Assembly: GCA_023412495.1 (NCBI GenBank)
Contig: JAEYNP010000097.1
Location: 62,001 to 126,000 of the forward strand
Length of the DNA: 64,000 nucleotides
Origin: Pseudomonadota bacterium
GTDB taxonomy: Bacteria; Desulfobacterota; Desulfobulbia; Desulfobulbales; Desulfocapsaceae
Direction of reading: 5' to 3'
Below the pieces are notes generated by a model, which worked only from the letters and a program-made list of their open reading frames with translations, was not told the origin of the DNA and did not search any database. Below, one piece after another: positions 43,228 to 52,167 of this stretch; positions within the stretch are counted from its first letter, which is position 1; each line of letters begins with the position of its first letter. The translations under genes were made by a program, and so were the position numbers.

Positions 43228-44466
43228 CTAGCGGCGAAGGGCCTGGAGGAGCACCCGTGAGGGCAGGCCATCCTCGGCAAGGCCGGCCTGCTGCTGAAAG
43301 TTGCTGATGGCCGCCTTCGTTCCCGAGCCGAGCTGACCGTCTATCTCGCCGGAATAGTAGCCGCGTTGCTGCAGCCTTTCCTGAACCTCGATTTTCTCTT
43401 CCGCGGTGAGGGATCCTTCAGGCCGTGGCCAGGATTGCACCACGCCCCGCTTGCCAGCCAGCCGGTTGGAGAGCAGACCGACCGCCAGAGCATAGGCATC
43501 GGCATTGTTGTATCTTTTGATGACGGAGAAGTTCTTGGTCAACAGGAAGGCCGGTCCTTGCGGACCGGCGGGAAGTTTCAGCATTGCATTGACATCCGTC
43601 GGGGAAAATCGGTCGCCGCCAGGTGGAGACGCAAAGCCGAGCCCCACCCATTCCCGAAGCGTCTTGCTCTCTTCCCGGTACCGTTCCCCGCCCTTTGGCA
43701 GAACGACCTCGTAGCCCCAGGCAAGACCGCTCCGCCAGCCGTTCTTGCGAAGGAGATTGGCGGCGGTGGCCAGGGCATCGGGGACGGAAGTCCAGATGTC
43801 ACGGCGGCCGTTGCCGTCCATATCGACACCGTAGGCCAAATAACTGGTGGGGATGAATTGGGTATGGCCCATGGCCCCTGCCCAGGAGCCCGTGAGCAAA
43901 CTGCGGTCGACGTCGCCGGCCTGGAGGATCTTGAGCGCCCCGATCAGCTGGTTGCGGGCGAACTTGCTCCTTTTGGGGTCGCCGTAGCCCAGGGTGGCAA
44001 GGGCCAGCGGCACATAATAGAGCCGTTCCGGCTTTTCCAGAATAGCCCCGTAGTTGGATTCCATGGACCAGATCGCCAGCAGCACAGCCTGCTCAACCCC
44101 GAACTGCTTTTCCACCGCCTCGAGCGTCCGGGCATAGTACCGGCCCATTTTTCCGCCCTTTTCGATGGCCAGCGGATTGACCCTGCTGTCCAGATAATCC
44201 CAGATCTCCGTGGTAAACTCGGGCTGGAAGCGGGCCTTCTCCAGAATCTTCGGTTCCGGGACTTCAATACCGGCAAAAGCAGCCTCGAGAGTAGCCTTTT
44301 TTATCCCTTCTTTTTCCGCTTCCCGGGAAAAATCCTTAATCCAGCGGATGAATCCCGGATCATCGGCCAGGGCACGTCCGGCAGAAAGAGAGGTGGATAC
44401 CACGATAAATACCAGAATCGCGAACAATCGCGCAGACACCGTATGCAAAATCTTCAACCTCAACAA
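43228..44466 (-). CDS. Lytic murein transglycosylase B family with C-terminal peptidoglycan-binding domain
   Basis: A ~412-residue exported enzyme that cleaves peptidoglycan between MurNAc and GlcNAc. A signal peptide (ARLFAILVFIVVSTSLSAGRALA) ends near residue 34. The MltB/Slt35 catalytic domain has the glutamate in AIWSMESNYGAI, then YVPLALATLGYGD and GSWAGAMGHTQFIPTSYLAYGVD. The C-terminal ~60 residues are a peptidoglycan-binding type 1 domain (IEVQERLQQRGYYSGEIDGQLGSGTKAAISNFQ). No lipobox is seen, so it is soluble in the periplasm. The start is not ATG: TTG codons at 44466, 44463 or 44448 are possible; the one at 44448 has GAGG 9 bases upstream. It is monocistronic, with a hairpin after the stop. 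Confidence 0.88.
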   Translation of the reverse strand: MLRLKILHTVSARLFAILVFIVVSTSLSAGRALADDPGFIRWIKDFSREAEKEGIKKATLEAAFAGIEVPEPKILEKARFQPEFTTEIWDYLDSRVNPLAIEKGGKMGRYYARTLEAVEKQFGVEQAVLLAIWSMESNYGAILEKPERLYYVPLALATLGYGDPKRSKFARNQLIGALKILQAGDVDRSLLTGSWAGAMGHTQFIPTSYLAYGVDMDGNGRRDIWTSVPDALATAANLLRKNGWRSGLAWGYEVVLPKGGERYREESKTLREWVGLGFASPPGGDRFSPTDVNAMLKLPAGPQGPAFLLTKNFSVIKRYNNADAYALAVGLLSNRLAGKRGVVQSWPRPEGSLTAEEKIEVQERLQQRGYYSGEIDGQLGSGTKAAISNFQQQAGLAEDGLPSRVLLQALRR

Positions 44467-44661
44467 AGAATATCAATAGTCGTTTCCATCCCGGTAAACC
44501 CGATGGAGTGAAATCATCCCATTCTTTTAGCAAAAAACGACGGATTTTCCCAATAAATTAGGTTCTGGAAGCCTGCCAATAAAATCTCCCCCGTTTGCTC
44601 CGGTCATGCTGCGGCCTTTGCAATGGACAAAGCTTTCCGTATCGTATACTCTCGCCTTCCT

Positions 44662-45108
44662 ATGGAACTCCTGCAGACACCCAGCCTTCCCGCCCTTTTT
44701 GTGCTCAGCTTCCTGGCATCCACCATTCTGCCGGTCGGCTCCGAATGGCTGCTGATCGCAATGATCGTGCAAGGCTTCTCTCCTCCTCAGCTGGTGCTCA
44801 CCGCCAGCCTGGGAAACTTCCTGGGCGCTTGCACCACCTATCTTATCGGAATCTGGGGCTCGGACTTCATTATCCGCAAGATTTTGCGCACCGATGAAAA
44901 ACAGCTGGCCCGCGCGGGGAAAGTTTATGAGAAATACGGCATCTGGTCGCTGCTTTTCAGCTGGCTGCCTGTGGTGGGAGATCCGCTTTGCCTCCTGGCC
45001 GGAATCTTCAGGGCGCGTTTTGGCCATTTTTTCCTATTGGTTTTTACGGGGAAATTTTTACGATACACTGTTCTCGCTCTAGTTGTTGCGAAGAGCACTG
45101 GAGAATGA
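44662..45108 (+). CDS. YqaA-family (SNARE-associated/VTT-like) membrane protein
   Basis: A 148-residue membrane protein with about four hydrophobic helices. It matches E. coli YqaA in length and pattern: FVLSFLASTILPVGSEWLLIAMI near the start, a TASLGNFLGACTTYLIG segment, and KYGIWSLLFSWLPVVGDPLCLLAGIFR with the conserved PVVGD. The wider DedA/VTT family is linked to lipid scrambling or undecaprenyl-phosphate recycling. I take ATG 44662, which aligns with the family start, over the ATG at 44623. The next gene begins 3 bases after its stop. Confidence 0.82.
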   Translation: MELLQTPSLPALFVLSFLASTILPVGSEWLLIAMIVQGFSPPQLVLTASLGNFLGACTTYLIGIWGSDFIIRKILRTDEKQLARAGKVYEKYGIWSLLFSWLPVVGDPLCLLAGIFRARFGHFFLLVFTGKFLRYTVLALVVAKSTGE

Positions 45109-45111
45109 CCT

Positions 45112-45828
45112 ATGAAAGCACGAGTATTGCAGACAATCTACAAAGCCTTCGACCTCTGGAGCCGGGACATTGCCTTGGTCTGCGGTTCGGCCTGCAGCCA
45201 CTGCTGCACGGACAACGTGACCATTACTGCCCGGGAGGGGGAGGAAATACTCCGCTATGTCGTCTCCAAGGGGTTGACCGCATGGTTTGCCGAGGCCCTG
45301 GCCGGGGCTCGCCCTCACCAGCCGGCGAGGATAACCACCAACGGCTTTGCCCTGGCCTGTCTCGAGGGCCGGGAGATGGATCCCGGCGACTGGGTGACTG
45401 GATCCGGCTGCCCCTTTCTCGGTGACAACCGACTCTGCCGGATCTACCCAGTCCGGCCGTTTGCCTGCCGGCTCTTCGCCTCGACGAGGAGATGTTCGGA
45501 GGGGCAGGCTGCCCTCATGCCCGAGTATTATCTGGAGGCGGCGACGGCTGTAACCCAGCTCATCGAACACCTGGGCCAGAAAGAATACTGGGGCAATATG
45601 CTGGATGTCCTGCCTGCGCTGCTCGATATAGGAGAATTCCGGGAGATCGGCTACCTTCTCCCGCCGGGCCTGACCCTGGAGGCCCGACTGCAGACCCTGA
45701 CCGCCAGGCCCTTGCCGGGGTTTCTGCTGAGCGGGGAGAACGAGGCACGGGTATCGGCCCTGCTGGAAACCATCTTCAACACAGAAATAGACGGCAAGAC
45801 CGTAGAGGATATTCTAAACGGCAGATAG
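45112..45828 (+). CDS. YkgJ-like cysteine-cluster protein
   Basis: A 238-residue protein of the Fe-S/zinc-binding YkgJ group. The cysteine set is CGSACSHCCTD near residues 24-33, GCPFLGDNRLCRIYPVRPFACRLF near residues 103-126, and RRCSEG. These cysteines resemble those of YkgJ proteins, which may hold a metal cluster; no reaction is established. The C-terminal half is helical without recognisable motifs. It begins 3 bases after the YqaA-like gene and is very likely co-transcribed. A second, shorter cysteine-cluster protein is encoded at 53806-54411. Confidence 0.75.
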   Translation: MKARVLQTIYKAFDLWSRDIALVCGSACSHCCTDNVTITAREGEEILRYVVSKGLTAWFAEALAGARPHQPARITTNGFALACLEGREMDPGDWVTGSGCPFLGDNRLCRIYPVRPFACRLFASTRRCSEGQAALMPEYYLEAATAVTQLIEHLGQKEYWGNMLDVLPALLDIGEFREIGYLLPPGLTLEARLQTLTARPLPGFLLSGENEARVSALLETIFNTEIDGKTVEDILNGR

Positions 45829-45841
45829 ACGGCCCAAAGTC

Positions 45842-46033
45842 TCACATCCGATTTTGCCGTTCGCCCGATCCCTCGGTCCGCCCCCGCCAGTCTCCAGGAG
45901 TGTGGCCCGACCCGGCGAAAAACTGCGGTCCTATATTGGGTGGTCGACCGTTTTCTATTGCCAGAACGGTTGCCGTTAGGGTAAAAAAGACGGCCATGAA
46001 TAGCAGAAAGTGCATGCTGTCTTCCTTGTTCAT
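45842..46033 (-). CDS. Small membrane or exported protein, 63 residues
   Basis: Starts MNKEDSMHFLLFMAVFFTLT and holds one hydrophobic helix (residues ~7-26), followed by a Gly/Pro/Arg-rich soluble tail (ENGRPPNIGPQFFAGSG). GGGAGA lies 6 bases before the ATG at 46033, and AAGGAAG precedes a second in-frame ATG (codon 7), so two starts are possible. It lies in the gap between the cysteine-cluster gene and pyrG, on the opposite strand. I do not recognise it, and a fortuitous frame cannot be excluded. Confidence 0.45.
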   Translation of the reverse strand: MNKEDSMHFLLFMAVFFTLTATVLAIENGRPPNIGPQFFAGSGHTPGDWRGRTEGSGERQNRM

Positions 46034-46210
46034 GAATTTTCTCCCATGGGCACACCATAGGCACTTCCACCTGCCGATCATTGGTCGCTGCCGCCCCGGA
46101 AAATACTCCCAAAATTCGACATTTCAGACCTTCTTTTCCGCGCCCGGATTTTCAGCGCGGCGGGTAGTTTTCTGTTTAAAAAAGCGGTCTCCGCTGCTAT
46201 AGTGCCAACC

Positions 46211-47878
46211 ATGAAAAAGCCAAACAATACCAAACGGACCAAGTTTATTTTCGTTACCGGAGGTGTCCTCTCCTCCCTGGGCAAGGGACTTGCCTCGGCG
46301 ACCATCGGCGCCCTGCTCGAGTCCAGGGGACTGACGGTAACCTTCCAGAAACTCGACCCCTACATCAACGTCGATCCCGGCACCATGAACCCCTTCCAGC
46401 ACGGTGAAGTCTACGTCACCGACGACGGGGCCGAGACCGACCTTGACATGGGCCACTATGAGCGGTTCACCAACGCCGTCATGGCCCAGAAAAACAACTA
46501 CACCTCCGGCCGCATATACTATTCGGTCATCACCAAGGAACGGCGTGGCGAGTACCTCGGCGGCACGGTGCAGGTGATCCCCCACATCACGGACGAAATC
46601 AAGGCAGCCATCCTCCAGCTTGACGGCTCAGTGGACGTGGCGATCATCGAAATCGGCGGCACCGTGGGCGATATCGAAGGCCTGCCGTTCATCGAGGCGA
46701 TCCGCCAGCTGCGCAGCGATCTCGGCCGGGAGTACACTCTCTTCATCCATCTGACCCTCGTCCCCTACATCAAGACCGCGGGCGAGGTGAAGACCAAGCC
46801 GACCCAGCATTCCGTACGGGAGCTGCGGGCGGACGGCATCCAGCCCGACATCCTTGTCTGCCGGACCGAGGTCCCCCTGGACGGCAGCTTGAAGAGCAAG
46901 ATCGGCCTCTTCTGCAACGTTGATCCGGATGCGGTCATCACCGCCATCGATGTGGAAACCATATACGAGCTGCCCCTCCATCTGTTCAACGAGGGCCTGG
47001 ACGCCAAGATCCTAGAATTGCTGAACATCTGGACAGGGGCGCCGAACATCAAGCCGTGGGAGGACCTCGTTCACACCATCCGCAATCCCAAGAACGAGGT
47101 GACCATCGCCATCACCGGCAAATATGTCGACCTTACCGAATCCTACAAGAGTCTCCACGAGGCCCTGGTTCACGGGGGTCTCGCCAACGGCACCAAGGTC
47201 AAGCTCGAATACATCAGTGCCGAGGACCTGGAATCGAAGAACGTCGCGAGCCTGCTTGAGGGCTGCGCCGGCATCCTGGTGCCCGGCGGCTTCGGCAAAA
47301 GGGGCGTCGAAGGTAAGATCAAGGCCATCAATTACGCCCGGAAAAACAAGATTCCCTTCTTCGGCATCTGTCTCGGCATGCAGCTGGCGGTGGTCGAGTT
47401 TGCCCGGGATGTGCTCGAGCTGCCCAAGGCAAATTCCACCGAGCTTGATTTCACTACCCCCGATCCGGTGATCTACCTGATCAAGGAGTGGTTCGATTAC
47501 CGCAACAATCAGGTGCAGGTCCGCGATGAGACCTCCGATCTGGGGGGCACTCTGCGGCTCGGCGCCTACCCCTGCGTGCTCAAGGAAGATACCAACGCCT
47601 ATCGGGCTTATGGTATGAAAGAGATTTCCGAGCGCCACCGGCACCGGTATGAATTCAACAACGATTATAGGCAGCAGCTGGAGATGGCCGGCCTGCTCAT
47701 TTCGGGGACCTCTCCCGACAACAACCTGGTGGAGATCGTCGAGCTGAAGGACCACCTCTGGTTCCTCGGCTGCCAGTTCCATCCGGAGTTTAAATCGAAA
47801 CCGATGAAACCCCATCCGCTGTTCCGGGATTTCATCAGTGCGGCGCTCATCTACAAGCAGAAGACTGAAACGAAATGA
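46211..47878 (+). CDS. pyrG: CTP synthase
   Basis: A 555-residue glutamine amidotransferase that makes CTP from UTP, ATP and glutamine. The N-terminal synthetase domain begins [25 protein letters not shown] with the ATP loop, followed by [29 protein letters not shown] and EIGG. The C-terminal glutaminase domain has the nucleophilic cysteine in [19 protein letters not shown] and the His/Glu pair in [11 protein letters not shown]. Length is normal. I use ATG 46211 rather than GTG 46202, since the family begins around here; neither has a clear ribosome-binding site. Its TGA overlaps the kdsA start by 4 bases. CTP is also the substrate for CMP-KDO synthesis, which fits the KDO genes that follow. 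Confidence 0.97.
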   Translation: MKKPNNTKRTKFIFVTGGVLSSLGKGLASATIGALLESRGLTVTFQKLDPYINVDPGTMNPFQHGEVYVTDDGAETDLDMGHYERFTNAVMAQKNNYTSGRIYYSVITKERRGEYLGGTVQVIPHITDEIKAAILQLDGSVDVAIIEIGGTVGDIEGLPFIEAIRQLRSDLGREYTLFIHLTLVPYIKTAGEVKTKPTQHSVRELRADGIQPDILVCRTEVPLDGSLKSKIGLFCNVDPDAVITAIDVETIYELPLHLFNEGLDAKILELLNIWTGAPNIKPWEDLVHTIRNPKNEVTIAITGKYVDLTESYKSLHEALVHGGLANGTKVKLEYISAEDLESKNVASLLEGCAGILVPGGFGKRGVEGKIKAINYARKNKIPFFGICLGMQLAVVEFARDVLELPKANSTELDFTTPDPVIYLIKEWFDYRNNQVQVRDETSDLGGTLRLGAYPCVLKEDTNAYRAYGMKEISERHRHRYEFNNDYRQQLEMAGLLISGTSPDNNLVEIVELKDHLWFLGCQFHPEFKSKPMKPHPLFRDFISAALIYKQKTETK

Positions 47879-48717
47879 TGGAAGTGGCCGTACCCGTCGA
47901 CACCCCGTCCGGCGCCCAACTGGTTGTCGGCTCGGGGCAGCCGCTGCTTTTGATCGGCGGCCCCTGCGCCCTCGAGTCCGAGGAACTTGCCCGAAAGGTC
48001 GCCGGCACCATGCAGGAGATCTGCGGCCGACTGGGGCTAAGCTATGTCTTCAAGGCCTCCTTCGACAAGGCCAACCGCACCTCCATCGATTCCTATCGCG
48101 GTCCCGGCCTTCAGGAGGGGCTCTCCATCCTGGCAAGGATTCGCCGGGAACTGCAGGTTCCGGTAATCTCCGATATCCATGACGTTACCCAGGTCGAGGC
48201 CGCGGCAGAGGTGCTCGATATCATCCAGATTCCTGCTTTTCTCTGTCGGCAGACCGACCTCCTCACCGCCGCCGCCAGAACCGGCAGGCCGGTCAATGTC
48301 AAGAAAGGCCAGTTCGTCTCTCCCTGGGATATGCAGAACGCGGTGGGCAAGATCAGAGGCGTCGGCGGCGAGAAAGTCATGCTGGTCGAACGTGGGGCGA
48401 GCTTCGGATACAACAATCTGGTTGTGGATATGCGTTCGCTCATGGTCATGCGCTCCTTCGGCTGCCCGGTGATCTTCGACGCCACCCATTCCGTCCAGCT
48501 GCCTGGCGGGGCCGGCGCTTCATCGGGTGGACAGAGGGAATTCATCGCGCCACTTGCCCGGGCAGCGATGGCGGTCGGCATCGACGGCCTCTTTATGGAG
48601 ATCCACCCAGAACCGGAGAAGGCTCTCTGCGACGGGCCGAACTCCATGCCGCTTGACCGGATGGAAGAACTGCTGCGGCAACTGCTGCGCATCCGGGAAG
48701 CCGCCGGCCTGCCATGA
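47875..48717 (+). CDS. kdsA: 2-dehydro-3-deoxyphosphooctonate aldolase (KDO-8-P synthase)
   Basis: A 280-residue enzyme that condenses phosphoenolpyruvate and arabinose-5-phosphate into KDO-8-phosphate for lipid A-core synthesis. Clear motifs are [72 protein letters not shown] and [12 protein letters not shown]. The GPC (cysteine) in the first motif marks the metal-dependent class, as in Aquifex, instead of the asparagine of the E. coli type. Start and stop overlap pyrG and kdsC by 4 bases each, so translation is coupled through the three genes. Confidence 0.96.
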   Translation: MMEVAVPVDTPSGAQLVVGSGQPLLLIGGPCALESEELARKVAGTMQEICGRLGLSYVFKASFDKANRTSIDSYRGPGLQEGLSILARIRRELQVPVISDIHDVTQVEAAAEVLDIIQIPAFLCRQTDLLTAAARTGRPVNVKKGQFVSPWDMQNAVGKIRGVGGEKVMLVERGASFGYNNLVVDMRSLMVMRSFGCPVIFDATHSVQLPGGAGASSGGQREFIAPLARAAMAVGIDGLFMEIHPEPEKALCDGPNSMPLDRMEELLRQLLRIREAAGLP

Positions 48718-49385
48718 GCAACGATTGTTTCTCCGCCCCTCCCGGCTATCCTTCCGATTGTGAAGTAACGGAAGGTTATCGCGCCATGGCCCGGGAAAGG
48801 GAGGGTCGGCTGCGCGAACCGGACCTGCAGCGGGTTTTCGCCCGTGCCAAGGAGATCCGGCTCCTCCTCCTCGATGTCGACGGCGTCCTTACCGACGGCA
48901 CCCTCCACTACAGCGGCGCCTCCGGTGAAAGCAAATCCTTCCACACCCAGGATGGCTTCGGAATCCGGCTTCTGCAGGAGGCCGGCATCGATGTGGGCGT
49001 TATTACCGCCAGGCAGTCGGAGGTGGTCGCCCGACGGGCCGGCGAGCTGAGGATGCGCTATATCTACCAGGGTATGAGAAACAAGAAAGAGGCCCTGAAA
49101 GAAATCCTCCAGGTGTCCGGCTACCGCCCTTTTCAGGTGGCTTACATGGGGGACGACTGGCTCGATCTGGTGCTGCTCCAGCAGGTGGGATTCGCCATTG
49201 CGCCCGCCAACGCGGTCCGGGAAGTGAAGGAGGTCGCTCATTTCGTCACCGAACGGGCAGGCGGTTCGGGGGCCGTGCGCGACGCCTGCGATCTGATCCT
49301 GGAAGCGAAAAACCTCATGGCCGACCTGCTCCGGAAATATCGAGCCCCGCAAAGCGGGATAAGTCCCTTCACGAAAAGTTCTTGA
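48714..49385 (+). CDS. kdsC: 3-deoxy-D-manno-octulosonate 8-phosphate phosphatase
   Basis: A 223-residue C0-type HAD phosphatase that removes phosphate from KDO-8-phosphate. The core is [20 protein letters not shown] near residues 45-65, then [30 protein letters not shown] with the lysine, and [11 protein letters not shown]. It has no cap domain, as expected for a tetrameric KdsC. The first ~40 residues exceed the usual KdsC start; an internal ATG at 48786 would give a typical length. I keep the upstream ATG because it overlaps the kdsA stop (ATGA), but the true start may be internal. Confidence 0.95.
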   Translation: MSNDCFSAPPGYPSDCEVTEGYRAMAREREGRLREPDLQRVFARAKEIRLLLLDVDGVLTDGTLHYSGASGESKSFHTQDGFGIRLLQEAGIDVGVITARQSEVVARRAGELRMRYIYQGMRNKKEALKEILQVSGYRPFQVAYMGDDWLDLVLLQQVGFAIAPANAVREVKEVAHFVTERAGGSGAVRDACDLILEAKNLMADLLRKYRAPQSGISPFTKSS

Positions 49386-49418
49386 AATGCGAACAAATTT
49401 TCTAACGGACTACACCCG

Positions 49419-50000
49419 ATGAGACTGCACCGCAACAACATCTGGCTGATTCCGCTCCTCTGCATCATCACCTTCCCGCTGTGGAGCCCGCCGATCGGCC
49501 GCTTCCTCACACCGCGCGGCGGTTTCGATCCGGATATCAACAAGAGACCGACCGCAACTCACAGCTTCTCCATGCAGACGGTGAAGATCCTGCAAAACCA
49601 GGACGGCAGACGAACCGCCCTGATCCGGGCCGAGCGGGCGCACACAGCCGCAGGCGACAATGAGGTCCTGATCATGGACAAAGTGGATGCCGACGTGTTC
49701 GACGAAAAGGACGACATCACCCGCATCGTGGCCCAGGAAGGCGACTACAGCCTCGTCACCAAAACTCTCACCCTCACCGGCGACGTGGTCGTCCATAAGA
49801 CCAAGGATGATCAATTCCTCTATACCGACCTGCTCTACTATAATAGCGAGAAGCGCACCATCCACTGCCCCGGCAAGACCCGGCTGAAAAGCGACGATGC
49901 GGAAATCCACGGCGGCAGTTTCGACTATGACATACAGACAGGACAGTACGTCATCGGCAACAGGGTGAAGACCCTGATTCAAGGGTTCTCCTCACCCTGA
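49419..50000 (+). CDS. lptC: LPS export ABC transporter periplasmic protein LptC
   Basis: A 193-residue membrane-anchored protein of the Lpt bridge, which carries LPS from LptB2FG to LptA. One N-terminal TM helix (NIWLIPLLCIITFPLWSPP) is followed by a beta-jellyroll with ALIRAERAHTAAGDNEVLIMDKVDADVF, YSLVTKTLTLTGDVVVHKTKDDQFLYTDLLYYNSEKRTI and a late IHGGSFDYDIQTGQYVIGN, the pattern of LptC/YrbK. It lies 33 bases after kdsC in the usual kdsC-lptC order; lptA and lptB would be expected next but are absent here. Its last 22 bases overlap the end of trmO on the opposite strand. Confidence 0.88.
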   Translation: MRLHRNNIWLIPLLCIITFPLWSPPIGRFLTPRGGFDPDINKRPTATHSFSMQTVKILQNQDGRRTALIRAERAHTAAGDNEVLIMDKVDADVFDEKDDITRIVAQEGDYSLVTKTLTLTGDVVVHKTKDDQFLYTDLLYYNSEKRTIHCPGKTRLKSDDAEIHGGSFDYDIQTGQYVIGNRVKTLIQGFSSP

Positions 50001-50776
50001 CCGCCGGAAACGTCACCCTCATCACGGCACTGGCCGGTGCCATCCAGGGCCAGATTCGCAACCTGCCGGCACTCCTCAACCAGAAAGTGGTTCTCGTGGG
50101 CGATCCAGCGGATGTTGACGTCCCACAGCAGCATGCCATACCCCGTCTTGCTCCTTTTCTGACTCGCCGGCCGCGGATCGTGCCTGATCATTTCCTCGAT
50201 CAGCTCTTCGAGATCCCGACCGGTTTGCTCCCGGTAGCGCCGGCAGAAGGCGGAAGGCTCGGCCGCGAAGACGACCGGCAGCTCGGTCCGGCAGCCGTGG
50301 GCATAACCGCCAGAGGCGTGAACAAGACAATCGCTGTAGGGGATATAGGGTTTGATATCGATAACCGGGGTTCCATCAAGGAGATCGATTCCCGACAGCT
50401 CCAGCCATGTCCGCCCCCCGCGGTGTACGACCTCTTCCAGCCGCACGGCGGAGATGCCAAGATGATTGGGGCGATGGGGACTGCGGCTGGCGAAAACCCC
50501 TACCCGCTTCCGCCCTCCCAGCCAGGGCGGGCGTACGGTCGGCTTCCAGCCTTCGGCCAGGGTCGCGTGGAAGACGAAGATGAGCCAGATGTGGGAAAAC
50601 TGCGCAAGGCCCCGAACCATCTCCTCCCGGTTGAAGAGCGGCAGGAACTCGAGTCTGGCGGTCGCCGACCGGACCATCCCCGGCTGCCTCGGAATACCGA
50701 ATTTCTCGGTGAAACAGGAGCGGATTACCCCGATCGTCCGCACCCCGAACTCATCCCGTGCTATTTTCTCTTCCAT
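49979..50776 (-). CDS. trmO: tRNA (N6-threonylcarbamoyladenosine37-N6)-methyltransferase TrmO
   Basis: A 265-residue TrmO/TsaA protein. It methylates t6A37 of tRNA-Thr using S-adenosylmethionine and has a beta-barrel fold unlike other methyltransferases. Motifs are TIGVIRSCFTEKFGIPRQP, FSHIWLIFVFHA, RKRVGVFASRSPHRPNHLGISAV and LLDGTPVIDIKPYIPYSD. The C-terminal YrbA-like part and a helical extension are present (FCRRYREQTGRDLEELIEEMIRHDPRPA). The gene ends tail to tail inside lptC by 22 bases. It is otherwise isolated. Confidence 0.93.
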   Translation of the reverse strand: MEEKIARDEFGVRTIGVIRSCFTEKFGIPRQPGMVRSATARLEFLPLFNREEMVRGLAQFSHIWLIFVFHATLAEGWKPTVRPPWLGGRKRVGVFASRSPHRPNHLGISAVRLEEVVHRGGRTWLELSGIDLLDGTPVIDIKPYIPYSDCLVHASGGYAHGCRTELPVVFAAEPSAFCRRYREQTGRDLEELIEEMIRHDPRPASQKRSKTGYGMLLWDVNIRWIAHENHFLVEECRQVANLALDGTGQCRDEGDVSGGQGEENP

Positions 50777-51025
50777 TTTTTTTCCTTCGACCCCGGTTTT
50801 TTAGGAAATAGCTTCCTGAAAGGATTATCACCCTCTGTGTGGTTAAATGATTATCTACACCATGCCGGCCTATTCTCATCATGATTTCGGTATTAAACTT
50901 GCCTGAAAGCTTCTTCCTGTGGTATCAGTCAGCCGAACACTCCCCATTGACCTTTCACTGCGGCCAAACAGCCTTCTCCGGCAATTGCGGCTTTGTGAAT
51001 TCTTTTTATTGAAGGTAGATAAGCG

Positions 51026-52096
51026 ATGAAAGTTGGTATTATTGGCCTGCCACAGACAGGCAAAAAGACCCTGTTCCAGGTGTTGACCGGCAACGAACTG
51101 CGCGAGCAGGCTGGACCTGCAAAGCCCATCCCCGGCACCGCCGAAATCCAGGACCCGCGTTTCGACAAGCTGGTTGCCATGTATGAGCCGAACAAGGCGG
51201 TACGGGCCCGTCTGGAGCTGGTGCTGCTGCCGAAAATGGAACAGGAGAGCATCGCCAAGGGCGATATCTTCAAAGACATCGCCGACGTCGACGCCCTCTG
51301 CCACGTCATCCGCGCCTTCGAGGACGATTCCATCTATCATTCCGCCGGCTCCGTGGACCCAATCAGAGATGCTGAGACGGTCAATGCCGAATTGATCATG
51401 CACGACCAGATCTTTGTCGAAAAGCGTCTCGAACGGATCGAGGCCACCCTGAAAAAGATCAAGGATGAGAAAAACTTAAAGGAATTTGAACTGCTGAAGA
51501 GGATGCAGGCTCATCTCGAGGAAGAAAAGCCCCTCCGCCTGCTGGAACTGAGCGACGAGGAGGAGCTCCTTATCCGCAGTTATCCCTTCATCACCAGAAA
51601 GCAGATGATCCTTGCCTTCAATGTGGCGGAGGATCAACTGGGCGATTCCAGCCTGCTGACGCGAACGGCCGAGCAGCGCCGCCGGGACAGGATGGAGGCG
51701 ATGGTCGTCTCCGCCCAGGTGGAGTCGGAGATCGTCCTGCTCGACTCGGAGGAGGAAAAGGTGGAATTCCTGCGCGATCTGGGTATCAGCGAACCGGCCC
51801 TGGGCGTCTTGACCAGACTTTGCCTGCAGGCCCTCGGCCTCATCTCCTTTTTCACTGTGGGCAAGGACGAGGTCCGGCAGTGGCTGGTCCGCCGCGACTC
51901 CCCCGCCCCCGTCGCCGCCGGCGTCATCCACTCCGATCTGCAGCGCGGCTTCATCCGGGCGGAGGTCATGAAATACGAGGAACTGGTGTCGCACGGCAGC
52001 GAAGCCGAGCTGAAGAAGGTCGGCAAGATGTATCTGCAGGGTAAGGATTACATCGTGACCGATGGCGATATCCTCAATATCCGGTTCAAAGTCTGA
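51026..52096 (+). CDS. YchF/Ola1-like P-loop protein lacking the G3 motif
   Basis: A 356-residue protein similar to the Obg-related ATPase YchF. A G1 loop, GLPQTGKKTLF, lies at residues 7-17, and the order of segments follows YchF: the helical KILKDEKNLKEFELLKRMQAHL-like coiled coil, the NVAE in ILAFNVAED at the YchF NxxE site, and a C-terminal TGS domain (ISFFTVGKDEVRQWLV…HSDLQRGFIRAEVM). Between G1 and the coil, the DxAG switch of YchF is absent: where VDIAGLV is expected it reads LVLLPKMEQESIAKGD, while the following DALCHVIRAFED is conserved. Nucleotide hydrolysis may thus be altered. GAAGGTAG precedes the ATG. It stands alone. Confidence 0.85.
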   Translation: MKVGIIGLPQTGKKTLFQVLTGNELREQAGPAKPIPGTAEIQDPRFDKLVAMYEPNKAVRARLELVLLPKMEQESIAKGDIFKDIADVDALCHVIRAFEDDSIYHSAGSVDPIRDAETVNAELIMHDQIFVEKRLERIEATLKKIKDEKNLKEFELLKRMQAHLEEEKPLRLLELSDEEELLIRSYPFITRKQMILAFNVAEDQLGDSSLLTRTAEQRRRDRMEAMVVSAQVESEIVLLDSEEEKVEFLRDLGISEPALGVLTRLCLQALGLISFFTVGKDEVRQWLVRRDSPAPVAAGVIHSDLQRGFIRAEVMKYEELVSHGSEAELKKVGKMYLQGKDYIVTDGDILNIRFKV

Positions 52097-52167
52097 TAAC
52101 CTGAGCCGCTTGACACCCACAGGCCGATGCCGCAGTTTTCCGGCATCGGTCGATACACACATCGGCC

